The position numbers were made by a program, and so were the translations under genes. A stretch of DNA of 64,000 bases from Methanosarcinaceae archaeon (lineage in GTDB: Archaea; Halobacteriota; Methanosarcinia; Methanosarcinales; Methanosarcinaceae), in NCBI GenBank assembly GCA_020055655.1, contig JAIPUR010000001.1, positions 124,001 to 188,000 on the forward strand, in the 5' to 3' direction. Each line of letters starts with the position of its first letter. Positions within the stretch are counted from its first letter, which is position 1. This document shows, piece by piece, positions 20,857 through 29,047 of this stretch. A model generated the notes under the pieces. The model searched no databases. It was given only the letters and a program-made list of their open reading frames with translations, and was not told the origin of the DNA.

Positions 20857-23256
20857 TTAATCACACCTGGTCCATCCACAGCCAACACAGTGCCTGCAGC
20901 CATCTGATTGTCTTATCCTATCGCCACATTCCGGACAAAGATTTTGTGACTTAGTTGTGCTTTCCTCAACAACAGGTTTAGCAACTTTTTTCGATTTCAA
21001 TGTTTTCTTTTTTGTGCTCTCAATGTCCTCTGATATAGTGTCTTTTATCATGCCTTTAACATGATTTGCAAGGATTGATGGGCATGATTTACCATCAGTA
21101 TCTCTATCTTTACATGCATCACATCTGATCTTGTTCCAGTGGTATACAAGATTCTTGATATTAGCACGTCCTTGCAGAGCAAGAGACAGGGTTATTGCTA
21201 CAGCTTCGGTGTGAGCTTTACATCCACCACCCACAGGAGTTACAAACATTTCCCATGGTACGGCTTCGCCATCATCAGCAATATTCTGGAATCCCTGGCA
21301 GTACATTTCACCGCATCCGGTGATGTACTTGACACGCTTGCCGTTGTATGTTTCCTTTGGATCGAGATCGATAGATGTGGCATAATCCAGACCAAACAGA
21401 TTCAATCTCTGGAGAAGTTCGTATTTATCTTCGCGGCTCATTCCGCTCATGGCTTCGATCATTACTTCAGGATTTCCCATAATATCTATTTGCGGGAATG
21501 CTGCAGCAGTAGTCACAGAAATACCTTCTTGATGACTGTATGTCACAGTTTCCTCTTTTGCAGCTACAATGACCTGATCATCCCTGGAACCATCACGATA
21601 GATCGTAAGTCCTTTGCAACCATGCTTCCATCCCATCATGTACAATTCACCGATCTGTTCAGGTGTTGCATCGTATGGTAGGTTTATGGTCTTTGATACA
21701 GCATTGTCGACGTACTTTTGGAATGCAGCTTGCATCAATATGTGGTTTTCCGGGCTAATATCGAATGCAGTGATAAAGTATTCCTTAATGTGGTCTGGTA
21801 TTTCATAGAGTTCTCTCATCTCAAGTGATGGAGTTGATGCGATCTTTTCCATTAGTTCATCAGAATAGAATCCTTCTTCCTTAGCAAGTTTTTCTAAGAA
21901 TGGATGTATTTCAATAAATTCTGTGTCAAGGATCTTCCTTTTATACACAAAACTGAATGATGGTTCAATACCAAATGATACATCTGCTATAGTTGCAAGA
22001 GTGCCTGTTGGTGCAATTGTAGTGATCTGGCAATTCCTCGGAGTTTCCTGCCCCTCAAGATATTCAGGCTTGAATTCCGGGAAAGTACCAAGTTCAAGGC
22101 CTAGTTCGTTTGATCTGTGCCATCCCACTTCATCAATGAGCCTCATAATATCTTCTGCAATTTCACGTCCCTTCTCTGAGTCATATGCAGTTTTCAGATA
22201 AATGAGCATATCAGCAAATCCCATAACACCAAGCCCTATAGGTCTGGTATTCATCGCCATCTCTGTAATTTCAGGCAGTGGGAAATAATTCACATCAATT
22301 ACTTTGTCCAGAAAAGTGACTGCAATTTCAGTAACTTCCTTGAGCCTGTCAAAATTAATTTCATATTCATGATTGTCATTCAGTTCAAGCATATTGACAA
22401 GGTTAATTGATCCAAGATTGCATACACCGAATGGAATAAAATAGAACTCACCACAAGGATTGGAACTTTTAATGGCTCCCAGGTGAGGTACAGGATTCGT
22501 GGAATTAACAGAATCGATAAATATCATTCCCGGCTCGCCGGATTCCCATGCATTCTGGCAGATCATATCAAAGATTTCACGAGCATTCATAAGCTCGGTC
22601 GATCCATCATAAGGATTAACAAGTTCGTAATCATGACCCTGATCAACAGCATTCATGAAAACATCTGAGCATGAAACAGATATGTTGAAGTTTGTCATTG
22701 CTCTATCATTCTTTTTGGATAGAATGAAATCAACAATTTCCGGGTGATCAACACGAAGAGCTCCCATATTTGCTCCTCTGCGCATGCCACCTTGCTTTAC
22801 TTCTTCAGTTGTGGCATTGATTATACGCATCCAACTAAGTGCTCCTGATGCTACACCTTTATTTGAGCTCACTGGTGCGCCTTTAGGTCTGACACTTGAA
22901 AAATCAAATCCTGTACCGCCACCAGTCTTGTGTACCTTTGCAGTATCTCCAACTGTTTTCATGATCTGTTCAAGGTCATCTTCAACTGGTAAAATGAAAC
23001 ATGCGGATAACTGTTGCAATTCACCTTCTTTACCTGCATTTGCAAGTGTCGGGGAATTTGGCATGAAATCTCTGCTATATATTATATCGAAGAACTGTTC
23101 AGCAAGATTTTCATCATCTTCTGCTATGATGGATGCAACACGCTTACAAAGATCATGCCAATCTTCTTCATCATGATAATATCGTTTTGCTAAAATAGAT
23201 TCAGCAATTTCGCTAAGTACTATCCTTTTGTTTTCGGGATTTTCTACTTTATTCAA
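20857..23256 (-). CDS. nrdJ: Adenosylcobalamin-dependent ribonucleotide reductase (class II)
   Basis: Converts ribonucleotides to deoxyribonucleotides using a cobalamin-generated thiyl radical. From TTG 23256 it is 799 residues. Seen: FMPNSPTLANAG and the N-terminal catalytic Cys in QLSACFILP, TGGGTGFDFS, SSNPCGE and CNLGSINL of the active-site barrel, TTIAPTGT, and a C-terminal zinc ribbon CPECGDRIRQ ... CVGCGWTRCD that serves reduction of the active site. Single-polypeptide NrdJ fits an anaerobe rich in corrinoids. The TTG at 23256 is preferred over TTG 23277 because AAAGGTGAG lies just before it. Promoter in the AT-rich 23280-23400. No NrdD or NrdAB nearby. Confidence 0.95.
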   Translation of the reverse strand: MNKVENPENKRIVLSEIAESILAKRYYHDEEDWHDLCKRVASIIAEDDENLAEQFFDIIYSRDFMPNSPTLANAGKEGELQQLSACFILPVEDDLEQIMKTVGDTAKVHKTGGGTGFDFSSVRPKGAPVSSNKGVASGALSWMRIINATTEEVKQGGMRRGANMGALRVDHPEIVDFILSKKNDRAMTNFNISVSCSDVFMNAVDQGHDYELVNPYDGSTELMNAREIFDMICQNAWESGEPGMIFIDSVNSTNPVPHLGAIKSSNPCGEFYFIPFGVCNLGSINLVNMLELNDNHEYEINFDRLKEVTEIAVTFLDKVIDVNYFPLPEITEMAMNTRPIGLGVMGFADMLIYLKTAYDSEKGREIAEDIMRLIDEVGWHRSNELGLELGTFPEFKPEYLEGQETPRNCQITTIAPTGTLATIADVSFGIEPSFSFVYKRKILDTEFIEIHPFLEKLAKEEGFYSDELMEKIASTPSLEMRELYEIPDHIKEYFITAFDISPENHILMQAAFQKYVDNAVSKTINLPYDATPEQIGELYMMGWKHGCKGLTIYRDGSRDDQVIVAAKEETVTYSHQEGISVTTAAAFPQIDIMGNPEVMIEAMSGMSREDKYELLQRLNLFGLDYATSIDLDPKETYNGKRVKYITGCGEMYCQGFQNIADDGEAVPWEMFVTPVGGGCKAHTEAVAITLSLALQGRANIKNLVYHWNKIRCDACKDRDTDGKSCPSILANHVKGMIKDTISEDIESTKKKTLKSKKVAKPVVEESTTKSQNLCPECGDRIRQSDGCRHCVGCGWTRCD

Positions 23257-23479
23257 TATCTCACCTTTTTGTGACAATTTGGAAACGATTATGCGGATAG
23301 ATAGTTAACTGTATATTTTCGTACGATAGTGATTGTCAATTTTTTAAAACACAAAAATAATATTTCTAATTGTGTTTTTTATTAAAATTATATAATTTGT
23401 TTTCTAAAAACTGGGAGAATATCTTATGCATTTTAGATTTATATTCTTTTGTACTTTGAAGGTTAATTAGTATGAGATC

Positions 23480-23517
23480 ATCAAATTAGCTCATAATTTC
23501 CTCCATTCTAATTTGAT
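23480..23517. repeat. Inverted repeat at the end of a transposase relic
   Basis: ATCAAATTAG (23480-23489) and CTAATTTGAT (23508-23517) form a 10-bp inverted repeat just beyond the 3' end of the truncated transposase. The right arm, read on the minus strand, gives TTATCAAATTAGAA, also found at 17043-17056. Probably the terminal repeat of that IS family or its terminator. Confidence 0.5.
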
Positions 23518-23528
23518 AAGCATTTATT

Positions 23529-24236
23529 TTAAATATAATTCGCAAATGAATTTGGATTTCTAACATTATTCTGTAAATTGGCAAGCAACATAAATTGATA
23601 CACTACAAAGTTCAGCGTAACATACAGTTGTCTGCTTTCTTTTCTAATTGATCTTACATCAAATTTGAGAATGTGCTTCAAGTGTTTATGGAATCTTTCA
23701 CAATCTTGCCTTGTATCTTTCTTCTTCTGGAATACTACATCATTCATGCTCTGATTTCTCAGGTACATACCCACCTGTTTTTCTCTTCCATGATTGTAGA
23801 GGAATTTCAATTTTCTGTTTAGTGGAAAGTGGGGATAGCCCCCACTTTTCCACATTTTGTTCATCCAATGATCAATTCGTTTCATTTTTCCTTCTGCACT
23901 GACAATAGCATCAGAAGGAAGCGATATTGTAGGATTTACATTCAAATAATTCCAGATATCTGCATAATTATTAAATGAATCATAAGCACCATCTAACGCA
24001 TATGAATCAACTTCAATATTCAAATCTTTCAAGAATTCGATATGCGATCTTATTTGAGGGGAATCATAGGCTAATCCTTTTGTGTATGTCATATACAAAG
24101 GATAAGTTCCAATCAATGTGATGTGTGCTTTATCCATTTTACATCCATAATGTGGATTATAGTCGCTGTGTCTATCGTATCTTGAAGCTTCAAGAGGTGT
24201 AGAATCTGTTTTCAGATTTCTAAATTCAGTACTTCG
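23529..24236 (-). pseudogene. DDE transposase, N-terminally truncated
   Basis: Open minus-strand frame from 24236 to the stop at 23529 with no start at its beginning. It reads STEFRNLKTDSTPLEASRYD, DYNPHYGCKMDKAHIT, then the segments SYALDGAYDSFNN and RFHKHLKHILKF up to a hydrophobic C-terminus (YVTLNFVVYQFMLLA). This is the C-terminal two-thirds of an IS4/IS1182-like DDE transposase; the catalytic Asp of DSTPLEA and DGAYD are visible. The N-terminal domain is missing, cut where the neighbouring ISH3-like element begins. Not functional. Confidence 0.75.
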
Positions 24237-24302
24237 CTAATTTCGAATAAGCCAGCGAATTATGCTTTCCGATAGCTTTATATGCAGCGGGAACGCCGCC
24301 AT

Positions 24303-25457
24303 ATGTCATTTCTAGCATTCAATTCACGAACCAGTTCTAAACTTGAATTAAGACCAAAACAATGTATTGATGCTGTTCTGAAACCACTTATAGATAATAT
24401 CGACATCAAGATTAACGGTCAACTTAGCTCTAAAGATCTATTTTACACTGCCATATGCATGGCAGTGGATAAGAGTTCAGTTCATTCGGCATCAAAACAC
24501 TATCAAGAGATTCCATGTGAGACATCTTTAAGGTATCATCTCAGGAAACTAAGTCTTGATGAACTTATCCAGGTAAATCAGAGCGTTCTTCTTCAAGGTT
24601 CTATCAGTACTCTAAAACCAGAGAAAAAGTATGAGTTTGCTATTGATTTTACAAATGATCCATATTATGGAAAAGTTAATCCATCCAATGAAGACTACGT
24701 GATACGTAGTCAGGCCAAGAAGTCCACTAACTCTTTTTATTCATATGTATCACTGTCTATCATAAACAAGAATGAGAGATATACTCTTGCAGTTTTTCCT
24801 GTTGAAAGGAAGAAAACAAAGGTTGACTACCTCACTTATTTCATAAACCTTATCGAGGAACTGAATTTCAATATCAAGGTAATTTGTCTGGATAGAGAGT
24901 TCTATTCAGTTGATGTTTTTGAGTTCTTACAGAACAAAGATATCCCTCACATTACACCAGTAGTAAGAAGAGGAAAAGTGATCAAGCAACTGCTTAACGG
25001 GAGAAAAGCAAGGTCTGCTGAACATGTAATGAAGAATGCTCAAAAGAAAGAAGTTCATCTGGATATTGTAATTGATGTGAAGTATCTGAAAGGTAAAAGA
25101 GGCAAATATGGGTGTGAAAACCTTGCTTTTGTTGTTTATGGAATTAAATGGTCTCAAAGAAAGGTTAGTAACGTCTACAGAAGACGGTTTGCTATCGAGT
25201 CATCATACAGGATGAGAAATATCGTTAAACCAAGAACATCAACAAAAGATGTAACTTTGAGATACTTCTTTACAATAATATCGTTCCTGCTGAGAAATGC
25301 ATGGCTCTGTCTCCAGAAAAAGCATTTCACAATAGTAAAACCAGGTCCAATAATCGTTGATGAAGACAAGTTCAGATTTGCCAGGTTTATTCTGTTTGTT
25401 GAAGAATGGCTTAGAAGAAAGTTAAGAATTCAGTTAGTAGTGCAGTGTTTAAGGTAA
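24303..25457 (+). CDS. ISH3-family transposase
   Basis: About 384 residues, full length for the ISH3 group known from halophilic archaea and methanogens. The DDE triad can be placed at AIDFTNDPYYG (Asp), VICLDREFYS (Asp) and RRRFAIESSYR (Glu), the last in the usual helix with following Tyr-Arg. I prefer ATG 24303 because a TTTATATG box lies about 25 bases upstream, which suits a leaderless message; ATG 24282 is also in frame. The frame is intact, so the element could be active. Possible ends are the ATAGCTTT motifs (24272-24279 and, inverted, 25526-25533), weakly supported. Confidence 0.82.
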   Translation: MSFLAFNSRTSSKLELRPKQCIDAVLKPLIDNIDIKINGQLSSKDLFYTAICMAVDKSSVHSASKHYQEIPCETSLRYHLRKLSLDELIQVNQSVLLQGSISTLKPEKKYEFAIDFTNDPYYGKVNPSNEDYVIRSQAKKSTNSFYSYVSLSIINKNERYTLAVFPVERKKTKVDYLTYFINLIEELNFNIKVICLDREFYSVDVFEFLQNKDIPHITPVVRRGKVIKQLLNGRKARSAEHVMKNAQKKEVHLDIVIDVKYLKGKRGKYGCENLAFVVYGIKWSQRKVSNVYRRRFAIESSYRMRNIVKPRTSTKDVTLRYFFTIISFLLRNAWLCLQKKHFTIVKPGPIIVDEDKFRFARFILFVEEWLRRKLRIQLVVQCLR

Positions 25458-25478
25458 TTCAATAGTGGTAGGAACAAG

Positions 25479-25811
25479 ATGGAGAGAAAAATTAGAGAAC
25501 TACTGACTATCAAAAAAGGTAGAATAAAAGCTATTTTTCACATAACATATTCAAAAGCAGAAGACCAGAAACTTGTTTGTCTTCACAAGAAGAACGAAAC
25601 CCGCAGAAAATTAATTGAGGTATTGACAAAAACGCCAGGTATAACAGGACAGGAGCTATCTTCAGAGCTTGATATTGACAAAAGTACTGTGCACTGGCAT
25701 GTCAAAGAGCTTCATGCGGACAATCTGGTTAATTTTGAGAAGGATGGAAGAGCAAAAAAATATTATCTGCAGTCATCTTTGCTTTCTGATATTGATAACA
25801 ACAATAAATAG
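25479..25811 (+). CDS. Winged-helix transcriptional regulator (ArsR-like)
   Basis: 110 residues. The C-terminal 65 (ETRRKLIEVLTKTPGITGQE, DIDKSTVHWHVKELH, GRAKKYYL) form a winged helix of the kind seen in many methanogen ArsR-type regulators. The N-terminal 40 residues are basic and without a known domain; they may derive from the end of the adjacent insertion element, in which case this is the C-terminal half of an interrupted regulator. ATG at 25479 lies 21 bases after the transposase stop, with GGAACAAG before it. Followed by a clear terminator. Target unknown; the protease genes downstream are candidates. Confidence 0.65.
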   Translation: MERKIRELLTIKKGRIKAIFHITYSKAEDQKLVCLHKKNETRRKLIEVLTKTPGITGQELSSELDIDKSTVHWHVKELHADNLVNFEKDGRAKKYYLQSSLLSDIDNNNK

Positions 25812-25814
25812 ATA

Positions 25815-25842
25815 GAGGAGAATCAAAAATCTCCTCATTTTT
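25815..25842 (+). terminator. Terminator of the winged-helix gene
   Basis: GAGGAGA (25815-25821) pairs with TCTCCTC (25830-25836), loop of 8 bases, followed by ATTTTT. It begins a few bases after the stop codon. Confidence 0.7.
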
Positions 25843-26201
25843 AAGATACAAAATAGTGTCTAAATATTCACAAGTCCAAATTTGTATATTTTTTGCTGTT
25901 CTATCAAATCGACACTTTTAGAGTTTACGAGCTGTAAATCTTCAAAAAATATAATCAGTAAAACAAATTTTCTTTTTTGTAAGGACAAAAATAATAGTTG
26001 GATAACAAGGCCATAAACCGTTAATAAAATCAAATAAAATTGTCTACAGCACATTATAATAATGTGTGATGGAGTTCTAACTGAATTTTCAGAGTTTGCT
26101 TGAACTCCAGGATACCCGAAGGCAAGATAACATTGGTTTTGATGTAGTTTAAAGCTTACGTGGTCTTGCCTCTGGAGTGAATTAAAAGAGGTAAAGAAAG
26201 A
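25843..26201. other. Long leader/spacer before the serine protease gene
   Basis: 359 bases without a convincing gene. The part up to about 26060 is strongly AT-rich. A TATA-like ATTATAATAATG lies near 26053-26064. Downstream is the paired structure 26104-26178 and, just before the ATG, GAGGTAAAG. Confidence 0.45.
26104..26178 (+). promoter_or_regulatory. Structured 5' leader of the protease gene
   Basis: Two nested pairs: ACTCCAG (26104-26110) with CTGGAGT (26172-26178) and GGCAAGA (26121-26127) with TCTTGCC (26164-26170). The 3' strand is almost continuous, the 5' strand has a 10-base bulge, and the loop is 36 bases. The structure ends 23 bases before the protease ATG. It may be a folded leader or an operator region. 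Confidence 0.4.
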
Positions 26202-27281
26202 ATGAAAAGAACATTTTCAATATTCTTGAGCATGCTTGTTGTACTAATCATGCTAGTGGGATATGCAGGAGCTGAATCAACGGATTCAATTCAAGATGAA
26301 TTGATCAATGAACTTTCCTATCCTGAATATGGACCAAATTCATTTGATTTATTAAAAGATGACTCAAATGTAATCAAAACCATGGGGAAAGTACCTGGTT
26401 TAACAGAAAACAAAGAAAAATTAGATTGGTTGAATTTAATAGATGCACATATAGAAAATTCTGCTGATGAATTAAAACCTTACATGACAGAATCCGATGG
26501 TCCCATAGTTGGTTATGGAACAAATTATGGAGGATACTTATTCATTGAATTCGACCAGGGTTTAAAAGGTAAAATTGATGATACCACAATCGATAATATA
26601 TATAATTCCATCACTAAAAAAGCAGGCATTCCAGAAATTCCCATAGTGTTCAGATATGGTGGAGAAGATATTGAAGAATCAAGGTCTTCCTACTGGAGAC
26701 CTATTATAGGTGGAATAAAGATCACAGATACATGGTACCGTGACTCTACAGTTTCTTTTGCAGCCGTCGATGATAATGGAAATGAAGGATACGTAATATC
26801 AGGCCATGCTGCACTCGACATGGGAGGCATTGGAGGAACCGTATTTCAATCCTCACTTTCAGCTGGAACTGTTACAGATATAGGTGGATATTATTCAGAT
26901 GCTGCTTGGGTAGAGTATAGTAATGTCGATTCTCAAGTTTATTATACTGACAGCAATATTTTAAGAGATGTATATGATGAGACAGACCCATTGCTAGGTG
27001 CTACAGTCTATAAATCTGGAGAACAAACCGGTTTAACATCAGGTACGGTTACAGAAACATATAAAAAACAACGTAGCAGTTCTTTTGGTTATCTCTATAA
27101 TCAATTCAAAGCTACATATAATTCCGATTCTGGAGACAGTGGAGGACCTGTATTAACAACAACATCAACTGGAAAAATAGTTCTTCTTGGAGTACATAGA
27201 GGGAGCATTACTGGAGATGCTGTATTCTCACCAATTAGTGGAGTAATGAATGACTTGGATATACAACCTATTCATGCTTAA
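26202..27281 (+). CDS. Secreted chymotrypsin-like (S1) serine protease with pro-domain
   Basis: 359 residues: signal peptide (1-24, hydrophobic stretch LSMLVVLIMLVGYAGA), a pro-domain (about 25-160) and a trypsin-fold domain (165-355) with a candidate catalytic triad His202 (ISGHAA), Asp233 (YSDAAWVEY) and Ser313 (GDSGGPV). Secretion and maturation by removal of the pro-domain are inferred from related bacterial and archaeal S1 enzymes. There is no PGF-CTERM or other anchor. GAGGTAAAG lies before the ATG. The next gene encodes a stand-alone copy of the pro-domain, so the two may work together. Target unknown; extracellular peptides or S-layer components are possible. Confidence 0.88.
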   Translation: MKRTFSIFLSMLVVLIMLVGYAGAESTDSIQDELINELSYPEYGPNSFDLLKDDSNVIKTMGKVPGLTENKEKLDWLNLIDAHIENSADELKPYMTESDGPIVGYGTNYGGYLFIEFDQGLKGKIDDTTIDNIYNSITKKAGIPEIPIVFRYGGEDIEESRSSYWRPIIGGIKITDTWYRDSTVSFAAVDDNGNEGYVISGHAALDMGGIGGTVFQSSLSAGTVTDIGGYYSDAAWVEYSNVDSQVYYTDSNILRDVYDETDPLLGATVYKSGEQTGLTSGTVTETYKKQRSSSFGYLYNQFKATYNSDSGDSGGPVLTTTSTGKIVLLGVHRGSITGDAVFSPISGVMNDLDIQPIHA

Positions 27282-27299
27282 GAAAATTGAGCTTCAGTT

Positions 27300-27340
27300 G
27301 GTCAAATTATATTTAAAATGATTTGACCATTTCTTTTTTT
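27300..27340 (+). terminator. Terminator of the protease gene
   Basis: GGTCAAAT (27300-27307) pairs with ATTTGACC (27321-27328) and is followed by ATTTCTTTTTTT. The next gene therefore has its own promoter (TTTATTTATAACC at about 27361-27373). Confidence 0.7.
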
Positions 27341-27416
27341 AAATCTTTAAAAAATCAACAAATTTATTTATAACCAAACACTGTACAATTAAAACCATTC
27401 TTTAGTCTGTGATAAT

Positions 27417-27944
27417 ATGATAAAAAATACACTTCTAACTGTTCTAATCATCTTACTTATACCGGGATTTGCATATGCTGCAACTAATGAAACAGTAAAC
27501 GTAGATGACCTTACCATCCCGGATTATGGTCCTCATATCTTTGAAGAGCTTAAGAATGATTCTGAAGTCATAGCTGTTCGAGGAACAATACCAACAATAA
27601 CTAGCAATAGAGAGAAACTTGAATGGACTGATAAACTTGTAGATTGTTCTTTGAATCTTGACAAAGATATGCACAAATATTTTGAAGATGGATCTATAGT
27701 AGATTTCGGAACATGCATTGGTGGATATTTAAAAGTTGGATTTGATTCAGAGGCACCCGAAAAAATAAATGATGCTGTAATTGATGAAATTTATATTGTA
27801 ATAGATAATCAATGCAAAAAACAAGGAATAACAGATGTACCTGTAGTTTTTGTATGGAGTGAAATTGCAACAGAAGATTCTCCTGGTTTCACGTCAATTT
27901 CACTAGTTCTATGTATGTTGGTACTGACTAAAACTAGAAAGTAA
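27417..27944 (+). CDS. Stand-alone protease pro-domain with PGF-CTERM anchor
   Basis: 175 residues. Signal peptide 1-21 (VLIILLIPGFAYA); residues 33-150 align with the pro-domain of the preceding protease (PDYGPHIFEELKNDSEV, NREKLEWTDKL, DFGTCIGGYLKVGFD, GITDVPVVFVW). The C-terminus is SPGF (155-158), a hydrophobic helix and the basic end TKTRK, the tripartite PGF-CTERM signal processed by archaeosortase and lipid-anchored at the cell surface. Two extra Cys (100, 133) and one at 77 are present. No protease domain. A surface-anchored inhibitor, chaperone or docking partner for the S1 protease is inferred; a decayed protease gene is the alternative, but the sorting tail argues for function. Confidence 0.75.
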   Translation: MIKNTLLTVLIILLIPGFAYAATNETVNVDDLTIPDYGPHIFEELKNDSEVIAVRGTIPTITSNREKLEWTDKLVDCSLNLDKDMHKYFEDGSIVDFGTCIGGYLKVGFDSEAPEKINDAVIDEIYIVIDNQCKKQGITDVPVVFVWSEIATEDSPGFTSISLVLCMLVLTKTRK

Positions 27945-27967
27945 TTATTAGATTATTAACAAAAAAA

Positions 27968-28000
27968 GAAAAGAAAAAATAAGACCTTACTGAAGGTCTT
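27968..28000 (-). terminator. Terminator of ftr, overlapping its stop codon
   Basis: AAGACCTT (27981-27988) and AAGGTCTT (27993-28000) form an 8-bp stem with loop of 4 that contains the ftr stop codon; on the minus strand it is followed by ATTTTTTCTTTTCTTT. Confidence 0.75.
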
Positions 28001-28880
28001 TCAGGTGGAACTGGAACTTACCGAGCTTTCCACCGTAGTTTCCTGCTGTGATCTTTGAGATACCAGCAACTGCGGTAGCAGCTTCCACACCAGCTTTCAT
28101 TGCTGCCTGGATCGAGTCTTCATCAAGACCGTTGATCACCAGTTCATAGACTGCTTTTACACCTTCTGGGATCTCGGTGCCTTCTACCTTGTCCCTGATG
28201 GATGGGCAGAACTTCTCGTTTGCAGTTGCCTTCATGAACTTGTAGGTGTTGAATCCTGCCTTTGAACCGCTAGCAACGATTCCTCCTGGGAATGGAGTGA
28301 TGGTTCCGTCCATTGCCTGGATAGCGTCTACTGCAACTTCTGCTGCTGTGAGTGCTGTCATCTGGCTGTCACCGAAGATGAAGAAGTTACCGCCTGCAAT
28401 ACCGGATACAGCACCGATGTTCTCTTCCACGAGGAAGTCGCCTTCCATGATAGGGATGCTGAACATTTTGCGGCCGCCAACTTCTGTTTCGGATTCCATT
28501 CCGTCACCGAAGAATTTGAGCTTGAAACCGACATTCATCTGCTTCTCAGCATCAGGAAGTCCGTTAAAGACTGCTGTTGTTGGAGCTGTGAGTACACACT
28601 GTCCGAGTCTTTCAAGGAGCTGGTGTTCAAGTGATTCGTATCCGAATGTGCAGATCTGGATGTATACACCAGGTCTTCCATCAGGTGTCTCATCAGGACC
28701 CACAAATTTCTCGATACCAGCTTCAGCCGGGCACATAATTACAGATGTACCAAACCCTGTTGCTTCCTGTGCAGCTATCTCTGCCCAGCGCTTTGTTGCT
28801 GCTGTGATAAGCACTCTTGAGATCTTGATCGGAAACGCTTCTGCAAAAGTATCTTCTATTTCTACTCCATTGATATCCAT
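27987..28880 (-). CDS. ftr: Formylmethanofuran:tetrahydromethanopterin formyltransferase
   Basis: Transfers the formyl group between methanofuran and tetrahydromethanopterin (or sarcinapterin), the second step of CO2 reduction or, reversed, of methyl oxidation in methylotrophic methanogens. 297 residues, the usual length. N-terminal [39 protein letters not shown] and [18 protein letters not shown] are family blocks. Acidic and alanine/glycine-rich, as usual for this soluble cytoplasmic tetramer. AAGGGA lies before the ATG at 28880, and CATATATT at about 28912-28920 is a TATA box giving a short leader. A five-fold 11-bp repeat lies directly upstream of the TATA box. Monocistronic with its own terminator. 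Confidence 0.97.
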   Translation of the reverse strand: MDINGVEIEDTFAEAFPIKISRVLITAATKRWAEIAAQEATGFGTSVIMCPAEAGIEKFVGPDETPDGRPGVYIQICTFGYESLEHQLLERLGQCVLTAPTTAVFNGLPDAEKQMNVGFKLKFFGDGMESETEVGGRKMFSIPIMEGDFLVEENIGAVSGIAGGNFFIFGDSQMTALTAAEVAVDAIQAMDGTITPFPGGIVASGSKAGFNTYKFMKATANEKFCPSIRDKVEGTEIPEGVKAVYELVINGLDEDSIQAAMKAGVEAATAVAGISKITAGNYGGKLGKFQFHLKDLQ

Positions 28881-28939
28881 AATAATCCCTTTAACCTAGT
28901 ATTGATATTGTAATAATATATGCCATATTTTTCGTTATG

Positions 28940-28994
28940 TGAACGCTGCATGAACATTACGCGAATGCTAAATGAACACTACGTGAACTAACAT
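28940..28994. repeat. Five 11-bp direct repeats upstream of the ftr TATA box
   Basis: TGAAC or its variant CGAAT starts at 28940, 28951, 28962, 28973 and 28984, exactly 11 bases apart; the rest of each unit follows a loose ACTACG-like consensus (TGAACGCTGCA, TGAACATTACG, CGAATGCTAAA, TGAACACTACG, TGAACTAACAT). The period equals about one helical turn, so all copies face the same side of the DNA. The array ends about 20 bases upstream of the TATA box of ftr on the minus strand. Confidence 0.8.
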
Positions 28995-29047
28995 TTACAG
29001 CAATATTAGAATACAATTACAATACATATACTCTTCGAAAATACTGT

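Noticed and set aside
28940-28994. 11-bp array as a CRISPR remnant
   Set aside because: Units are contiguous with no spacers and are far too short.
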